64,000 bases of DNA from Azolla caroliniana (GCA_043228905.1 JBHGNT010000017.1:5456001-5520000); one strand, 5' to 3'; counted from the stretch's first letter, positions 30,861 to 44,939 are shown. Notes: a model not told the origin generated them from the sequence alone. Made by a program: numbers and translations.

Positions 30861-31290
30861 TGTTCTAAAACGGAAGAATAGAGAGCTAAGAGAGAATTTT
30901 GGTTATGCGAAGAAAAACTCTGTTTCTGAAAAAAAGGGGGGGGAAACAGAGAAAACGTTCGTTGTATACTCTACCTCACACACTATGTCTCGGAGGGGTT
31001 TTACTCACACACACACACTCCAAACTCTCTCCCCACACACTACTAAGTGGAAGACTAGTTTTGGCCTTTTCACACTTAGCATGTATGGGGGATGCATGTA
31101 TAACATGGACTGCTTCCTAAGCGTCCGAAAATCATGGTGAAAGGTGGTCTCCTTCAGGTACTTTTTCTTTTCCTTAAAAAAAATAGATGGCTCAATCCTG
31201 GTGAAAGGTGGCCTCTTTTAAGGCATTTCTAGTAACTAGTAATATTGTAACGAAAGATTTTTCGGTTTCCATAATGAAATAGCATTCTTT
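30861..31290 (-). repeat. 5' LTR of copia H, outer boundary uncertain
   Basis: Starts TGTTCTAAAACGG next to the PBS. Contains a G run (30946-30952) and CA-rich tract (31008-31018), and the block GGTGAAAGGTGGYCTC twice (about 31136 and 31199). I could not fix the far end or a target duplication. Confidence 0.5.
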
Positions 31291-33323
31291 GAAGACGTTT
31301 GTTTAACATGGAAGGCATCCGGTCAACCTTCAAATACTGTAATCCTTAAGATAGGGTATGCTAAACAATTTTATTTTGGCACCAACCAGTATTTGTATTG
31401 AGAAAACACAAATGATGTGAACTTGTAACCACAAACTATTGAGGTTAATCTGCTGATGAGCTTAATCACTTAAATGCAACTAATTTGGATATTAGCCTTT
31501 TTTTGATACAAGTTCATTTTTACTATCTTTGGTCATTTCTTAACTCTATTCCTTAACACTATTTCTGTTATCTTTCCTGTGTCTCTTTTTATAACTCTAA
31601 TCTCTAGTCTTTTTACGTTTATTCTCTTTAAACCTGTCCCTCTATCTGCTTTATTTCAACTAGAACAGATTGCTCACTTGCAATCTGTTTTATTTTTTAA
31701 TTTCTATAAAGATATCCATTCATTAGCATAAAGAAATTTACATAGGGTAGTGATTGGCAGTGGGAACATCCATCTTGGTGGCTGAAAATGCCATAAAGGG
31801 CCTACAATCTTTGAAGGGCAGAAGTGGAGTATCTTTCTAAAAAGTAATAAATTGGAGATGCTGAACAACTTCAGCATCTGAATCCCCAATAAGACAATCC
31901 CATTGTCCTTTTTAAAGTATGGACCATGTCCAGCCAAATGTTACACACCCCTTCAACTGTTGAGACTGTAACTTGATGGAAAATGGAAGAGCAACAATCC
32001 TTCCAGATGTAGCATATGGTGGTTCTACTCAGTAATTCCTATAATGGTTGCATCTCCTTCCTTCTTCCTAAAAACTGCAGGGGTCACTGAAGGAAGTACA
32101 CAAACCATTCCGAAGCAAGTCCTGAAAGGATGGTCCAGAGACTAAGCATCATAGTGGAACACAAAGTGGACAAGTGATGTCCAAACCACCATTCCCCATG
32201 TGAATAATGACAGGGGACATTAATTGGCAAAGATTCTTAGCAGACGTTTCCATACCAATTGTGACTCAAGGGAGTCCCATAGAGAATGTTTCTATGATTC
32301 TTCTTGCAAACCTGTTACCATTCTACCTTATATGACTCTCGATTCATCAACAAACCTTCCCTCCCTCTGTTACTACCATCCCTTATTTTTATAAAATGTA
32401 TATCTGTTACCATTCTACCTTATATGACTCTCAATTCATCAACAAACCTTCCCTCCCTCTGTTACTACCATCCTTACTTTTATAAAATGCATGTCAGAAT
32501 TCTCACTCCATACACACACAATAAACTCTAAACCCTAAACTTTGGTGGTATTCATGCCTCTTTTGTGTTTCATTTAGGACTACACCACAATGGAGCCTGT
32601 CCACGTTGACATATTAGGCTGGTTTATAATATTTATTTATTTTCTATTGTCTTTATAATTAGGCCATATAGTGACTCTAATGCATTTTATATAAGCCATC
32701 CCCTCTCCCAAAAACTAATCTTGTATGAAAGACATATTAACAGGAGAACTAACAAAGATTAAAATTACATATGTTGACATATCAAAATTTGCAAATGCAG
32801 AAAAACAAAATGGCTAATAGCAAAGCCAGGTTGCAGTTATGATTGAACTATGATAGAAGTTCTGGACAGATTTGTACTTGATACAATTTTAGGCTGGAAA
32901 AATTCTTTTTGTAGAAAAAGAAAGCAGATCTGCTTATATCTTGTATAAAATGATAAGATGCAATTATTTGAGCTATATGATTGACAAAATATGATGGTAG
33001 TGACTTTGGAGCTTCAAATCTAGGCATATGCATTTTGAGTTTAAGGGGCTTCTGATTGAAGTTTTAATAACTTACAATTTCCTCATTATTGATTATTGAA
33101 TGCATTTTAAAACCTTTATTGACGACATTAGTTGACCTAATAATATCCTTCTTCCGCAGAAATAATGAAATTGAAATAACTCTTTCGTTCTTATGTTCTA
33201 AGGAATCTCACACTTTTATTATGGGATGATGGAGATTGAACCAGACTTGGTATTAAAGAGGTATGCTTTGGTTCTGGAAATTAGAATTTTATGTTTAAAA
33301 TAAGGATTCTGTTGCTTAGTCAG
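31291..33323. other. AT-rich stretch upstream of the UBP6-like relic
   Basis: No convincing ORF, tRNA or exon. The N-terminal ubiquitin-like domain of UBP6/7 would be expected upstream of 33324 but was not found here. It contains a tandem duplication (next entry). Confidence 0.5.
32314..32497. repeat. 92-bp tandem duplication
   Basis: GTTACCATTCTACCTTATAT begins at 32314 and again at 32406, and the two units differ at only a few positions across about 92 bases. Confidence 0.85.
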
Positions 33324-33530
33324 TGCCTCTGGAGCAGGGCCAACGGTTAATGATGATGGGTAGTGCTGGGGAGATTCCTCAGGAACCAGAAACGGGACCT
33401 GTATTTGTGGAAGATCTTTCTGAAGAGGATCAGGAACATGCTGCTTTGGTATGAATTCGTCCATTTTCTTTCTGGTTGTTTATTGTTAACTGAAAGCAGA
33501 AATTTGGTTTCTTAACCAAGCTTGCATTGA

Positions 33531-33641
<111 letters not shown>

Positions 33642-35327
33642 TAGGCATCATTATCTACCTTGCCCGACAGCTTTTTGTTTTGTTGGAAATCACTGAGTTT
33701 TTATATCATTGGGCAGCCAATCTGCAGTAAGATGACTGGAAACTGTACAGTATTATGAAGCATTTTGCATATTTTGGAAGATTGTGGATGTAACAAACCA
33801 AAAATCTTGTGAATCCTTTCAGAATAATAGTATAAAATGTAATGCTGGCAAGTGTAAAGCTTAAGCTTAAATTTAAAGTATAACTTAGATAATGAGAGAA
33901 CTGCAGTAGTCCTGGAATCGTGCATCCCTTGCTTTTGATCTATGGAGCACTTTGATATAATGAGAAATCTAATAATTTTCAACAAGACAAGACTAAAAAC
34001 CAAAAGGGTGAATTGGAAAGGAAAATAAAGGATTAAATTTCTAGTAACTGTGTAGAAGTAATTACAACATGGTTGTATCTTTAGGTCTGATTGAATTGAT
34101 ATTGCAATTCAAATTTCTACATGCGTCTTGGTATCATTTGCATTATATGCAGAATTATTGAAAAATTGTTGTGCAATGTGCTTTTGGTATTCTTATATGT
34201 GCATGGAGCCTTGCTGATTTGATGGCAGTCAGACAGAATGTTTTGTTTCAAGATGTGTGAAGAATACCCTATTCCTGTTTCATACGCCAGTTCACTACGT
34301 AGCACCAGTAGGGGACAATATCCCGTTATTTGTCTCTGTTTCCTGTTGGGTTTGCATTCCATGTGACCATGGGCTGATGATGCATTGTTATATGGATTTT
34401 ATGACATCTTGGATTATTTCTATGTTTTGGTGCGAGTCTGGAATATAATTGGATATCATTGATGTCTTATAGCTTGGAAATGATTTCATTGTACCTTTGA
34501 TTTTATTGATTCTCGGATTTATCTGATGACACTTTCATTATTCTTTTTTGTTAATTTAAGGTATTCCAGTGGTGGAGCAAATGAACTTGACACTTCATCA
34601 CATTTGTTAACTCTTGCAACTCGTGAATTATTCAATGAATTGGATACAAGTCATCATGCTGCTGCCCCTGTTCGATTTTGGATGGTCTCTCTCAATCCTT
34701 ATGTGATTGACACCTTCTTTCTTGTTATTAATAATTTAGATATATCCCAATTTCTTGAGCATTTACTGAGATAAGATTTTATTTTTCTGTTTTAGACAGG
34801 TATTGAGAGGAAAGTATCTTCAATTTGCACTGCAGACAAACACTGGCATGTACATGCAACAGGTAAAGGTTCTGGGCCACTTTGTCTCCTGTAAGAAAGT
34901 TGTCATCCCCATACTGAATAAAAATGGAAAAAACATAGGATGCAGAAGAATGCTGGGCACAATTATTGTATAGTTTATCTCAGCGATTGCAGCCAACAGA
35001 AGATGGGAGGTAGTATTATACGTGGAAAATTCTAAACCAAATTTACATTCATAAACATTTGGTCCATGCTCCATGATTAATGATTAATATCATAACATTG
35101 AACCAAGTAATAAAAATGATCTTAGAACTGCCTGAGTAATCTCAAAAGATTAGGATAACTATTGGCTCTTTGTCGTCAGCTTGAATTATTAATGGTTCTG
35201 TACATCAACACTAGATAAATAGGGTCTTCATATACCAGCAATTAGCTCTTTCAACCTGAAACATATGATATCAATGCAGAGAGCTGAGTCTAATGGGAGC
35301 CTGAAATGTAAGTTTTAGGCCACAGGC

Positions 35328-35545
35328 AAGAGGTGAAGTTACTGAAGTTTTTGACTGGGGGAAAAATTAAGGAACCACAAGGAAGGGTGACCATGGATTT
35401 CTTCTGGAAACGGTGCATGGCACACCCAATTTTTTCTGCTGCTAAAGAGGTGAAGTTACTGAAGTTTTTTACTAGGGTAAATAATTAAGAAACCACACCC
35501 AATTGTTTCTGAAAACAGAGCATGACACACCCAATTGTTTCTGTT
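35328..35545. repeat. Short direct duplication in a UBP-like intron
   Basis: AGGTGAAGTTACTGAAGTTT occurs near 35332 and again near 35447, followed in both by related sequence ending near CACACCCAATT. About 115-base period, imperfect. Confidence 0.55.
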
Positions 35546-37459
35546 GCTAATGCCCTTTGCTCAATCATTTAATCGGGATCCAGCATTTTGTAAACCAGCA
35601 TAGTGTTACATCTCTTGATTGATAACTAGTGACTATGATTTCCTTGAAATGAGAAGTTAAGCAAGACATGTGACCCAATTACATACAGCGGGTGTAGCTC
35701 ATATATATAGTTTGGCGCAATGTATAGACTAACATGAAAAATTTGTGCAGATATGGAGAGAAAGAGAGTAATTTATAGGCTGTATAGCTTGGCTAGGTAG
35801 TAGAAAGTAAGTATTAGGGGGTTCCTCGTCCGGCCTATGATGAGTTGGGGTCTTGGTCCTATAATGTATAATAGGAAGTTAGTATATTAAATCGGGAGGA
35901 GTGACAGCATGATCTTTTTCTTTCTCCTTTTCAGTGAGATTCCAGTGTATTGAATGTATCTATGAGCATCACACTTCACCTGTCTGTTTTTATTCATTTC
36001 CTACTTTTCAACCGGATTTTTCAATCCAAGAACATACTCAAATTTCTATGTCTAAACATTCGTTTGGTACACCAGGATGTCCTACCCAACTGTAAAGGAG
36101 TTATTCAGCATTGCGTTATCAAGCATGTATTATCAAAGTTTGAATTTGGTAGTCGGAATCTAGTATGTAATTAAGCAAGCTGAATGATGCTTATTATTCA
36201 CTGTATTCCTAAACGTGGTGCGGGGATGGGATTTAGGGGGTTTGCAATTCCAAATTATTTATATTCTAGAGTTAAAAAAGGCTGCTTCTCCTATCAAATA
36301 AAAAAATCTCTGCGGTAGTTCAAACAAGTTTTTAAGAAATTGTGTTCTAATTTTTTACTGTGTGCAATTTTTGCATATTATTCATAAAGCTGTAACACTT
36401 TTGCATAATTCTTCTGGTTCAATGAAGGCGACATAGACATTGATTTAGAATACATATCCAACATTCTTCATCGAATTTGGGCTGATATTTGGCTGCTACT
36501 GCAATACTCGTTTAATATTTTTTTGCAGCACATCTTGTGCTGAAAGTGAAGAAAATGCAACAGAGACAGAGAGTCTATTCTCTCAAGTGTCACATATCCC
36601 AGGATGTGAATCTGTTGCTTCACAGATTAAAATTAGTAAGGCAAATATCTCATATGGTCATACTTAAATCATATGAGATATGCTGATTACTCCTGTAATC
36701 TTGTGTTTTGCATCTAGGCCATAAAGTGAGATCTGGAAAGGTATCTCCAGCATTGGGCACGACTTCCATTTACACAAAGTAATCCCAAATTAACGATTTA
36801 CCATCATAAGTGACAATGTCCTCCTGAAATAAATATTCTGGAATTCAATCTCATGTATTATGTACATGTTATCTTACAGGTATTTGACTGTGCAGTTTGT
36901 AAGATTCTTCTGGAAGAGAGATTCTAATCAGAAGGCTAAGATTTTGAGAGCATTTATTATTGTTATGAGCTTTTACTTTTCTTCTTCTTCTTCTGAGTTA
37001 TCCTATGGATAATGTTTCTGTGCTACAGAAAGTAGATTATCCACTAGTGCTGGATGTATTTGATTTATGTTCTGAATATCTCCAACAAAAGCTTAAAGAG
37101 TGTTAACCTCTTCATCTCAGTTGTCTCATTATCAAGAGCAATCCGTTGATGTCTTTGCTGTGCGTCATTGTGCTCTTTTCTTTACTTCCCTGGCAGATCC
37201 TTAGAGCAGAGGATGATGTGAAAGCAGATCTTTCAAAAAAGACTAATGATGCAGATTCCAAGGTGAAGTGCGTTTTCACAACTAACCTACCAAAACCATT
37301 TTCAACTATTGCTTTTGAGTTTAAGCACATTAATCTCCCCCTTTTGAGCATCAAGAAATAGAAATACTTGCAAATGACTAGCCCAATGTACGGAGTAAAT
37401 GGAGGTATGAGTTATAAACCACCAAAGGAGGTCTCAATCATAGGATTGAGTGTATACCA

Positions 37460-37940
37460 TATGATTTGCTTATACACTCAATGAGATGCATTTCTCAAAG
37501 GGAGATACCATTGCCTCTTTAAACAAGGCTTTGGCCCGCTATGCAAGGTAATGGAATATGAGAACCAACGGTGCCTAGGACTTTTCTTGCTAGAACTCAA
37601 GAGACATAGGGAAAAGTTGTTGAAGGACAATAATACAGCCACACAAGCGCATCCACAAAGAACAATCACAACTTTCTTTGGCTTCATCACTCCTACTAAT
37701 GCTACAAGTCAATCAAGGGATACACAAATGGGCTCCTAACGAGGACATAACAAAGGGGTTACAGTAGATCGGGCAATAGCAATTTGTCGTGCACGTAGGC
37801 CCTGGCCCCATGGATCACGACCTCAACACCCTTGTCATCGACAGATAAATGCCATTATCTCCTGTCATCGCAAGTGCTTCCCTCGTTTCGGAGACCTCTC
37901 CATTCTGGATTGACCTATGCTAGAGACCTTTCGAAGACAA
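37460..37940 (+). repeat. Dispersed repeat of unknown family, copy 1
   Basis: About 480 bases alignable with the minus strand of 59,620-60,110. The translated match is clear (YHCLFKQGF, MEYENQRCLGLFLLE, then SQSRDTQ here; YHYLFNQVF, MENETHRCLGVFLLE, then SQSRATQ there). Both copies carry stops or frameshifts. It sits in an intron of the UBP-like relic. I do not recognise the family; a transposon-derived coding fragment is plausible. Confidence 0.6.
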
Positions 37941-40900
37941 AAGTTACAATATATCTAACTTGAGAATCTCACATGTAGCGAAAACTAAATTCCCTCATCT
38001 CTTGTTATCTTATTTACTATTATATTTACTGAGTAATATTTATTTTATTTTGATTTGTTGTTCTCAAAGATGAGGCAACACTTAAGATGTAATATCTTGT
38101 TTGGCTTAAAAGACATTAATATATCTTTCTTTTTTTCTTTCTCTGGTTATGTTCATCCACTACCGAGACTAGGTAAATAACTGTGTCAGTGTTTTGTGAA
38201 AGTTCATGTGGGTCCAGATTGGTCTCTGAGGTAGGAAGAGGTAGATGGAGAGAGTGCTGGCTTGATTTCCCACATGAAACTGGCAGCAGTAGATTCTTCT
38301 AATGTTAGACATTAAAATAAATAACGGTGTTGCTTTCTGGCAGGCTGTTAAATTTAAAACTGTTTTATGATTTGTTTCAGACTGGTTAAATATCCCCCCT
38401 CCCCACCCCATCAAGGCCCAAAAAAAAGAAAACCCTGGTGCACCATGGTTTCAGATTTGGGGTTCACTGCACATGGCAATATTTCAGCAGTTTCAGTGTA
38501 AGTGTGGTTGAAACATGTTTACCATGATGCTGGGAATTAAAGGATATGATATTCAATATTTACTATGGTGGTTGTGGAGCTAGGCAATGGATATGTACAC
38601 TGACTACACCTAGGTGTCCACTCGCAGCATGGACATGGTGGTGGTATGGGACATTTGCGTTGTGTCCTGTTACTCATGGTCATTGCTGTTCTTGATGTTC
38701 CTATGGTGACTCCATGGCACATTATTGGTGGAGTTTCTGGCCTCTAAAGAAATGACGTGACACTTCCTCTCTTGCCCATGTACTAATACTAAAAGGGTTA
38801 AAGGAGCTTGAGGAAGCCTTGGCCAAATTGTACGGCTCAGCCATCTCCCTCGTTTGTTAGGGCTAGTCGATGTGCCAGAAAAGAGTGGCATACTTATCTC
38901 TGATGTGGTGGAGGTTGGCCATCTGTAGATGAAGTATTTCTTGGCTCTTGACCTCCCCTAACATACCTTGCTAATTCTATCTATCTGAGAACTGCTTGTC
39001 TGGTTTTAAGCTCGAGAGGAAACTGAGAGGAGCAAGAAGCGACAGTAACATGCACAAGCATATATATGAGGAGGCACTGGAGCTACATGTATGAAATTGT
39101 TGTGCAGTCATTGACATACCATCAAAACTATGACATTGCTGCTGACTCTGAAAACTAGTGGTTTTGTGCATAAAATGGGCACATTTTCAATTTAAGCGAA
39201 CCATGTGTGCTTAACAAATCGTGTAAGTTTGTACAATGTGTAATTAGCAGAGAATTGTTTTTCTCATTCTTAGAAAAATGGAGCCAAGAATCCTGGAGAG
39301 TATTAATTTAATATGGAAAAGTCAAGACAGTAGATTTTGCAAAGGTTGATGCAAGGTTCCATCCCTAATATGAGGTTGAATCTTCTAGTAAGTTTCAACT
39401 TATGGCCTAAGCTGTTGAGAATGCAAGTGAAGACGAGATCAGATGAATTTCACCATTATTGCAGAATAGTAGAAAGAATGGTATGTCAAGCGACAACTTA
39501 TTGCTCCACACTTCCTCGAGCATAATGGAGGTAAGAAACGCTGATATTGAAGGCAAAGGCTTATTTTGGCTCACAAGGTGTTGACACAGCCTGAGGATAC
39601 CCACATAGCCATGAGTTTGCTGCTTCACCAATCTTTTATTAATCTATGACACATTATCATCTTTTTTATATCATCATATCAATTTTTTGTTGTGTACATT
39701 ATTTTTTCTGCTCAATTGTCTCTAGGAGTAACTTTATTAGTGTCAACACCAACAATTAGGGGTATAGTTTGAGTCCAACAATTAGTTCTGATTAGAGGCC
39801 ATCTAAAAAATGGGGGAAAGAAACTGTGAAATAAGTCTGAAAAATGTCAAGAAGATACAAGAGGCTCTGGAAGAAAACAAGGGCAACTCAGTAAATTTGC
39901 AGATTGAAATATGCCTGAAGAGCTTGGTACCAGAACATAGACGTTTGTTTGAAACTCTAGATTTGCATATATATCTGTGATGCTATTTATATGCCTAAAT
40001 ATCTGTGATGCTAGATCAGGTGTAGACATTTTGATACATGTGTTTAGAGCTGTCTAAGAAATGTAAAAATTGGTTAAAACTCCTAGGATTCTCGTTTGGC
40101 GAGAGTTTTCTTTAATGTATCATTCCCATCCTCCTGAGAGGAACAAAGAGATGTCAAATCTTGTGGAAATCTAAGGATGTTTGTCTGTATGCCAGCTCTC
40201 TGTCTTTGTATCCTTCTCATCCTCCCGAGACGAACATTACCCTGCGGTTAGTCATGTATTGAGCTGTTATAACCTTTTGTCAATGAGTCCTTTATATATT
40301 TTTCCTCACACTTAAATATGATTAGAGTATTATTCTGGAACCTTGTCCTTCAACATTATGATGTCCTAGTTGGGATTTATTGTTGTTATCCATGATATGG
40401 ATTTTACATAAGTGGTCCTTTGTCCTGTTTAGTTCTCTCTATCGGTTGTCTTGTATTGTACTCGCTATCTAGGATGTATCCCCAAGTTGAGTCTTGTTGT
40501 CCAAGTAATTATTTTTTGACGAGTACATCAATGGCATTGACGGGAGTTGAGCTATGAATCATATACAACCTGTATGCACGGCTTGTGAGAGAAGTGGCAA
40601 ATGCGTATGAAGTATTTTGTAGACATTACATGTGCTTACAAAATGTGCCCCTGAAATCTGAGTGCAACTGTGGATGGATCAGATGGCAGGTAAGAACCAT
40701 CAGATCAAATTTGGGTATAAAAATAGTGCAATGGAAGTCTGTTGCTGCCAATATATGTATGTCCAAAATCAGGATATTTACACGCCCTAGGATTTCTACT
40801 ATGCAGCAATGATGGATCTTGCTATTTTCTTCTATGAACAGAGAATGATCCACAACCACAGGCTCAGGTGCAGGTAACAGTTTATTATGATTTGGTATCA

Positions 40901-41172
40901 GTGTTTACTCACAAAGGCCGCAGTGCAGATTCTTGCCATTATGTTGCTTGGGTCCAGCAAGAGAATGGTAACTTGTAAAGTGTTAGTTACAGTCAATAAA
41001 ATCATGGCAAAGGACTGCCTCTTCCTTATTTATGCAGTTTACATGTGGAAATGTTGTTTTACAGGTAAATGGATCCAATTTGATGATCATCAGCCTATCC
41101 ATCAGAAAGAGGAGGACATCACAAGGCTTTCTGGAGGAGGCATGTTTCTTTACCCTACTTATTAAAAGCAGA

Positions 41173-42900
41173 AGACTTGTAGTTACTTTATATATAGCTA
41201 TATTTAATGTGTTTCCTGATTCAGGTGAGTGGCACATGGCATACATACTCCTCGACAAGGCGAAGAAAGTAGCTTGTCCATAAGGGATTTTTGGCAGTGT
41301 TTAAAGTATAATGTTGAACAAATATTTTTTTCAGCAATGAGCTTATGTATGGGAAACTATGAATTACAGGTGATTTATAGCTAAGCACAAGTCTTGTAGT
41401 TACTTTATATATAGCCATATTTAATGTATTCCTGATTCAGGTGAGTGGCACATGGCATACATACTCCTTGACGAGGCGAAGAAAGTAGCTTGTCCATAAG
41501 GGATTTTTGGTAGAGTGTTTAAAGTATAATGTTGAACAAATATTTTTTTCAGCAATGAGCTTATGTATGGGGAAACTACGAATTACAGGTGATTTATAAC
41601 TAAGCACAAGTCTTGTAGTTACTTTATATATAGCCATATTTAATGTATTCCTGATTCAGGTGAGTGGCACATGGCATACATACTCCTCGACGAGGCGAAG
41701 AAAGTAGCTTGTCCATAAGGGATTTTTGGCAGAGTGTTTAAAGTATAATGTTGAACAAATATTTTTTTCAGCAATGACCTTATGTATGGGGAAACTACGA
41801 ATTACAGGTGATTTATAGCTAAGCACAAGTCTTGTAGTTACTTTATATATAGCCATATTTAATGTATTCCTGATTCAGGTGAGTGGCACATGGCATACAT
41901 ACTCCTCGACGAGGCGAAGAAAGTAGCTTGTCCATAAGGGATTTTTGGCAGAGTGTTTAAAGTATAATGTTGAACAAATATTTTTTTCAGCAATGACCTT
42001 ATGTATGGGGAAACTACGAATTACAGGTGATTTATAGCTAAGCACAAGTCTTGTAGTTACTTTATATATAGCCATATTTAATGTATTCCTGATTCAGGTG
42101 AGTGGCACATGGCATACATACTCCTCGACAAGGCGAAGAAAGTAGCTTGTCCATAAGGGATTTTTGGCAGAGTGTTTAAAGTATAATGTTGAACAAATAT
42201 TTTTTTCAGCAATGAGCTTATGTATGGGGAAACTACGAATTACAGGTGATTTATAACTAAGCACAAGTCTTGTAGTTACTTTATATATAGCCATATTTAA
42301 TGTATTCCTGATTCAGGTGAGTGGCACATGGCATACATACTCCTCGACGAGGCGAAGAAAGTAGCTTGTCCATAAGGGATTTTTGGCAGAGTGTTTAAAG
42401 TATAATGTTGAACAAATATTTTTTTCAGCAATGAGCTTATGTATGGGGAAACTACGAATTACAGGTGATTTATAGCTAAGCACAAGTCTTGTAGTTACTT
42501 TATATATAGCCATATTTAATGTATTCCTGATTCAGGTGAGTGGCACATGGCATACATACTCCTCGACAAGGCGAAGAAAGTAGCTTGTCCATAAGGGATT
42601 TTTGGCAGAGTGTTTAAAGTATAATGTTGAACAAATATTTTTTTCAGCAATGAGCTTATGTATGGGGAAACTACGAATTACAGGTGATTTATAGCTAAGC
42701 ACAAGTCTTGTAGTTACTTTATATATAGCCATATTTAATGTATTCCCGATTCAGGTGAGTGGCACATGGCATACTTACTCTACAAGGCGAAGAAAGTAGC
42801 TTGTCCATAAGGGATTTTTGGCAGAGTGTTTTAAGTATAATGTTGAAGAAATAATTTTTTAAGCAATGAGCTTATGTATGGGAAACTACGAATTACAGTT
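41173..42900 (+). repeat. 219-bp tandem array containing eight copies of the UBP6-like terminal exon
   Basis: The terminal exon and its 3' acceptor begin at 41225, 41441, 41660, 41879, 42098, 42317, 42536 and 42755. The first period is 216 and the others are 219. Each full unit holds about 48 bases of intron end with ATTCAG, the exon encoding EWHMAYIL and a stop TAA, and about 110 bases of 3' flank. Inner units are nearly identical; the first and last are more diverged, and the last has lost four bases in the exon. The minus-strand 66-codon frames in each unit are by-products of the repeat. Confidence 0.92.
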
Positions 42901-44939
42901 GGTTTACAGATAGTGTCTTTACAGAACTGGAATTTGCAGGAAGAGATTTTCTTATGGTGGCTTGTGTTATATTGTTCTCTTTGTTAGTTATTCTTTGGTT
43001 TATTCAGGACACAAATGTGAATTTCACTATTGAGTTTCCTGTAGAAAAATAATTGATGCTTACTTATGAATCAATATTGAATTTGGAATTTTCCTTTTGC
43101 ATAATAGAACTGCCCACTTGTAATCTCACTTGTGTAGAGAATAAAGTTTCTTTCTTTCTTTTTATGAAATTGCCTCTATATGACCTAAATATTTAAAAGC
43201 ATAGAAGACCAGAGCTTACAACCATAAACCGATATGAACCTATGACATGTGGGAACATCTGGAGGTTTGGGAGCATAAGGAGTTTGGGCTATAAAACAGG
43301 GATCTAGTTCTCGTCTGCACTACAACATATTGAGATGTGGAGATTCTTGGAAAAACTCTCTTCTTTCAAATCTACTCATCTCAACATCCAAGGTATAAGT
43401 TAAGGTAATGTTTTATGTTTGTCTTTTATCCTTTGCTTTGAGGTGGTTGGTATGGTTAAGCACCCTTAAATGATTATTTTCTTGATTTAAATACTCATCT
43501 CTTGTCATTACTATTTTTTACCTTAATTAGTTTGACCAAATGCCATTTGAGCTTCAAAAGCATAGAGAATCAATTGTTACATTAACATATCGTATATCAC
43601 TACTTCAGTAATTATTCACCTTTGCTAACAACATGCCAATGAGTCAAGATAGAGCAAGTAGAGGAATGCCAATGACTAATGCATTTATCATGATTACCAT
43701 GTTATGCGAAGATTTGAACCCATGCCATTAGGAGAATCATATTATAATATAGATTTTATGTTTTCAATATTTTCCTTTGAAATGTTAGGTTGAGTTGAAA
43801 CACTATAAAGTTATTTCCCATTGTAAGATTGAGAATTGAGATTACTCAATCCTCACCCTTCATTCCTAATGAATTAGCCCACGACTATGGTTATGAATAT
43901 ACTCATAATGGTATAGTTCGTTTCCCACGTTTCCTTCAGGGCCATTGTATCTTGAATGTAGCTCAACACATGATCTTGCATATGTATTGGCAAGCAATGT
44001 GTGCCATGTTGGGTAGTTGGGGTTACGTATGAGCACCCACTATATAACTTTAGTCACCCTAGCCAACCAAATATTAGTGCATCTTGTACTCCCAAGCTAT
44101 GTAGGTGTGCTTTTTCAACTTGTGTTGGAAGCATGTTACTCATTTATGCATTTATTATGTTGATATAGCTCAATTCATATGGTTTTCCTCGATGTATACC
44201 TCGTCTCTTGCAACAACACTCGAGTAACGATAGTTGGTACGATAGTTGGTTTGAGCTAGCATCTCCAATTGCTCACACAACTTCAATGGTAGAGCTTGAC
44301 AAAGGATCTCCAACCCTAATGCTTTGGTGCCATGTAAAAATATTGACTCTTGATGAGTTAGGGTATGTGGAAGCATTGTGCATGTATGAGAGTGAGTGTG
44401 CACATGAGCACAAGAAAGAATCAAGAAAAAACTACATCTATGAACTAAGAATCATCATTAAAAATGACGTCGCAAGGGGGATTATGTACAAGTCCTCAAG
44501 GGACTATCCCATTAAGTGTTAGCGGAATCTAGTCATAGACATCCACTCAAGTACGATTTTGTCATAAGACTATTTAATATTCTTTCACCACGGTTACCCA
44601 TGACAACAAACTAGATATTTTAATCTCATTCTTCATGTAGCTAAACAAGTCATAGATATTACAATAAGGTTTGTTCACACACACACACACACATTTTAAT
44701 CGTGCTTTTCTCCATAAGCATGAGTTTACATGAGTTGAGCTTGATTCTCAACATTATACATATTGATCAAATTTCCTCTTGTTAAAGAAAGAGTTTATTA
44801 ATTATATGTGATTTTGGATCAAAGAAAGATGCATAATCATTTCTTTTAGTGACAAAATCCATGAGATGGGATTGTAAATCAGGGAGGAAGATATGCTGAA
44901 ATGTAAAGACAGAATGTGAAAACAGCAAAATGGACAAAT
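42901..44939. other. AT-rich intergenic stretch
   Basis: No recognisable gene. Short ORFs (for example 44208-44522) have no family motif. A (CA)n run of about 18 bases lies near 44676-44693. Confidence 0.5.

Larger units (their letters stand above)
1..31290 (-). mobile_element. Ty1-copia element H, outermost shell of the nest (3' end outside window)
   Basis: On the minus strand the order is LTR (30861 to about 31290), PBS (30848-30859), leader (30504-30847 plus 1532-1695) and gag/protease/integrase remnants (1531 down to 1). Copia F with its nested cargo (1696-30498) splits the leader. The two leader halves join at F's CATAT target duplication, and an 81-bp repeat continues across the join, which shows that they were once contiguous. 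RT, RNase H and the 3' LTR would lie left of position 1. The assignment of the left and right halves to one element is inference from order, strand and leader continuity. The outer LTR boundary is not resolved. Confidence 0.65.

Noticed and set aside
41221-42732. Row of identical 66-codon minus-strand ORFs (MAIYKVTTRLVLSYK...)
   Set aside because: They are antisense by-products of the 219-bp array that carries the UBP-like terminal exon on the plus strand.
41173-42900. CRISPR-like array
   Set aside because: Regular 219-bp direct repeats with no unique spacers, in plant DNA and containing an exon. It is a plain tandem duplication.
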